From: Rubritepida sp.
Lineage (GTDB): Bacteria; Pseudomonadota; Alphaproteobacteria; Acetobacterales; Acetobacteraceae
DNA: 6,091 nt
Assembly (NCBI GenBank): GCA_022843345.1
Contig: JALHNW010000120.1
Span: forward strand, 1-6,091
Direction: 5' to 3'
The position numbers and the translations under genes were made by a program. Numbering within the stretch: position 1 is the stretch's first letter; each line of letters starts with the position of its first letter. Below are positions 5,622 through 6,091 of this stretch, piece by piece. Under the pieces are notes generated by a model. The model was not told where the DNA came from and did not search any database. It was given only the letters and a program-made list of their open reading frames with translations.

Positions 5622-6091
5622 ATGGCGCCGGGCAGCGACTGGGAAGCATCGGTCTTGGCGAAGCGGAAGGGAGAGGGCGGCACCATCGTCCTCAAGCGGA
5701 TCGAGGAAGGCGGGCACGGGCACCATGGCGGCGCCTGGAAGGTGGCCTATGCCGACTTCGTCACGGCCATGATGGCCTTCTTCCTGCTGATGTGGCTGCT
5801 CAACGCCACGACGGAGGAGCAGCGCCGCGGCCTGGCGGACTTCTTCAACCCCACCAACGTCATGGCCACCGGCGCCTCGGGGGTGGGCCTGCCCTTCGGC
5901 GGGCGCACGCAGAACTCGGTGGGCAACATGGCCTCCGACGCCGGCACCATCACGGCGCAGCGCGGCCCCCGCCCCACCATCACCGACCTGGAGGAGGAGG
6001 ACGACAGCACCACCCCCGCCGAGCCCTTCGCCCGGCGCGAGGGCCCTCGCGGCGAGGAGGAGACCCCGCCGCCGCGCGTCGCCGCCCCCGG
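5622..6091 (+). CDS. motB: Flagellar motor stator protein MotB, 5' part (cut by window edge)
   Basis: MotB pairs with MotA in the inner membrane to form the ion-conducting stator that drives the flagellum and anchors it to peptidoglycan. The 156 residues present include the hallmark GGAWKVAYADFVTAMMAFFL stretch (36-55), a single membrane helix (about 46-60) and the ion-binding Asp45, which aligns with Asp32 of E. coli MotB. After the helix comes NATTEEQRRGLADFFNPTNV, typical of alphaproteobacterial MotB proteins, and then a Pro/Glu-rich linker. The C-terminal OmpA-like peptidoglycan-binding domain would lie beyond the window. The ATG at 5622 has no clear ribosome site. A TTG at 5655, eight bases after GGGAAG, would give a start of the form (M)AKRKGEGG and put the key Asp at residue 34, closer to the family; it may be the true start. 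The gene is divergent from acpP. A MotB-like paralogue not used in swimming cannot be excluded. Confidence 0.88.
   Translation, partial: MAPGSDWEASVLAKRKGEGGTIVLKRIEEGGHGHHGGAWKVAYADFVTAMMAFFLLMWLLNATTEEQRRGLADFFNPTNVMATGASGVGLPFGGRTQNSVGNMASDAGTITAQRGPRPTITDLEEEDDSTTPAEPFARREGPRGEEETPPPRVAAP

Overview
This is a GC-rich chromosomal segment that looks alphaproteobacterial. The order acpP-fabF-mltG, the alphaproteobacterial style of the MotB N-terminus and the strong G/C preference in codon third positions fit a Rhodospirillales/Acetobacteraceae-type organism (Roseomonas-like). The genus is an inference from these features only; there is no rRNA or other marker in the window.

Layout from right to left. 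At the right edge, on the + strand, is the 5' part of a motB-like flagellar stator gene (from 5622, running off the window). Divergent from it, on the - strand, is a compact fatty-acid/cell-envelope set: acpP (5433-5188), fabF (5169-3886, 18 nt gap) and mltG (3742-2789). The 188-nt gap between motB and acpP holds a plausible acpP promoter and a GC-rich hairpin in its leader. The fabF-mltG gap is unusual: the last ~21 nt of fabF with its stop codon and the following ~28 nt are tandemly repeated (49-bp unit, about 2.4 copies), leaving two extra in-gap copies of the fabF C-terminal codons.

Downstream of mltG, still on the - strand, is a large RTX-type calcium-binding protein gene (2661-637) with its own candidate promoter and a dyad element. 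Its composition is visibly less GC-extreme than the fab genes, especially in the 5' part and leader, so it looks like an accessory gene placed next to a core operon. The protein has several RTX nonapeptide blocks, a dockerin/EF-hand-like loop in the middle and a C-terminal tail typical of type I secretion substrates; no secretion-system gene is present here.

Last, at the left edge, is a TetR-family repressor gene (571-17). Just upstream is a striking 17-bp perfect inverted repeat (583-599 and 606-622) with a TTGACA -35 box at its centre. Each arm is itself a quasi-palindrome, so it reads as two TetR operators 20 bp apart. The promoter sits so close to the ATG that the tetR mRNA may be leaderless.

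Acting together: acpP and fabF supply acyl carrier protein and the elongating ketoacyl synthase, and mltG is a conserved peptidoglycan-processing neighbour. The RTX gene and the tetR gene are independent units, the latter probably autoregulated. I see no RNA genes, CRISPR array, insertion sequence or complete new defence-like system. The most noteworthy items are the double operator, the fabF 3'-end tandem duplication and the RTX protein with an internal copy of what looks like a C-terminal domain.
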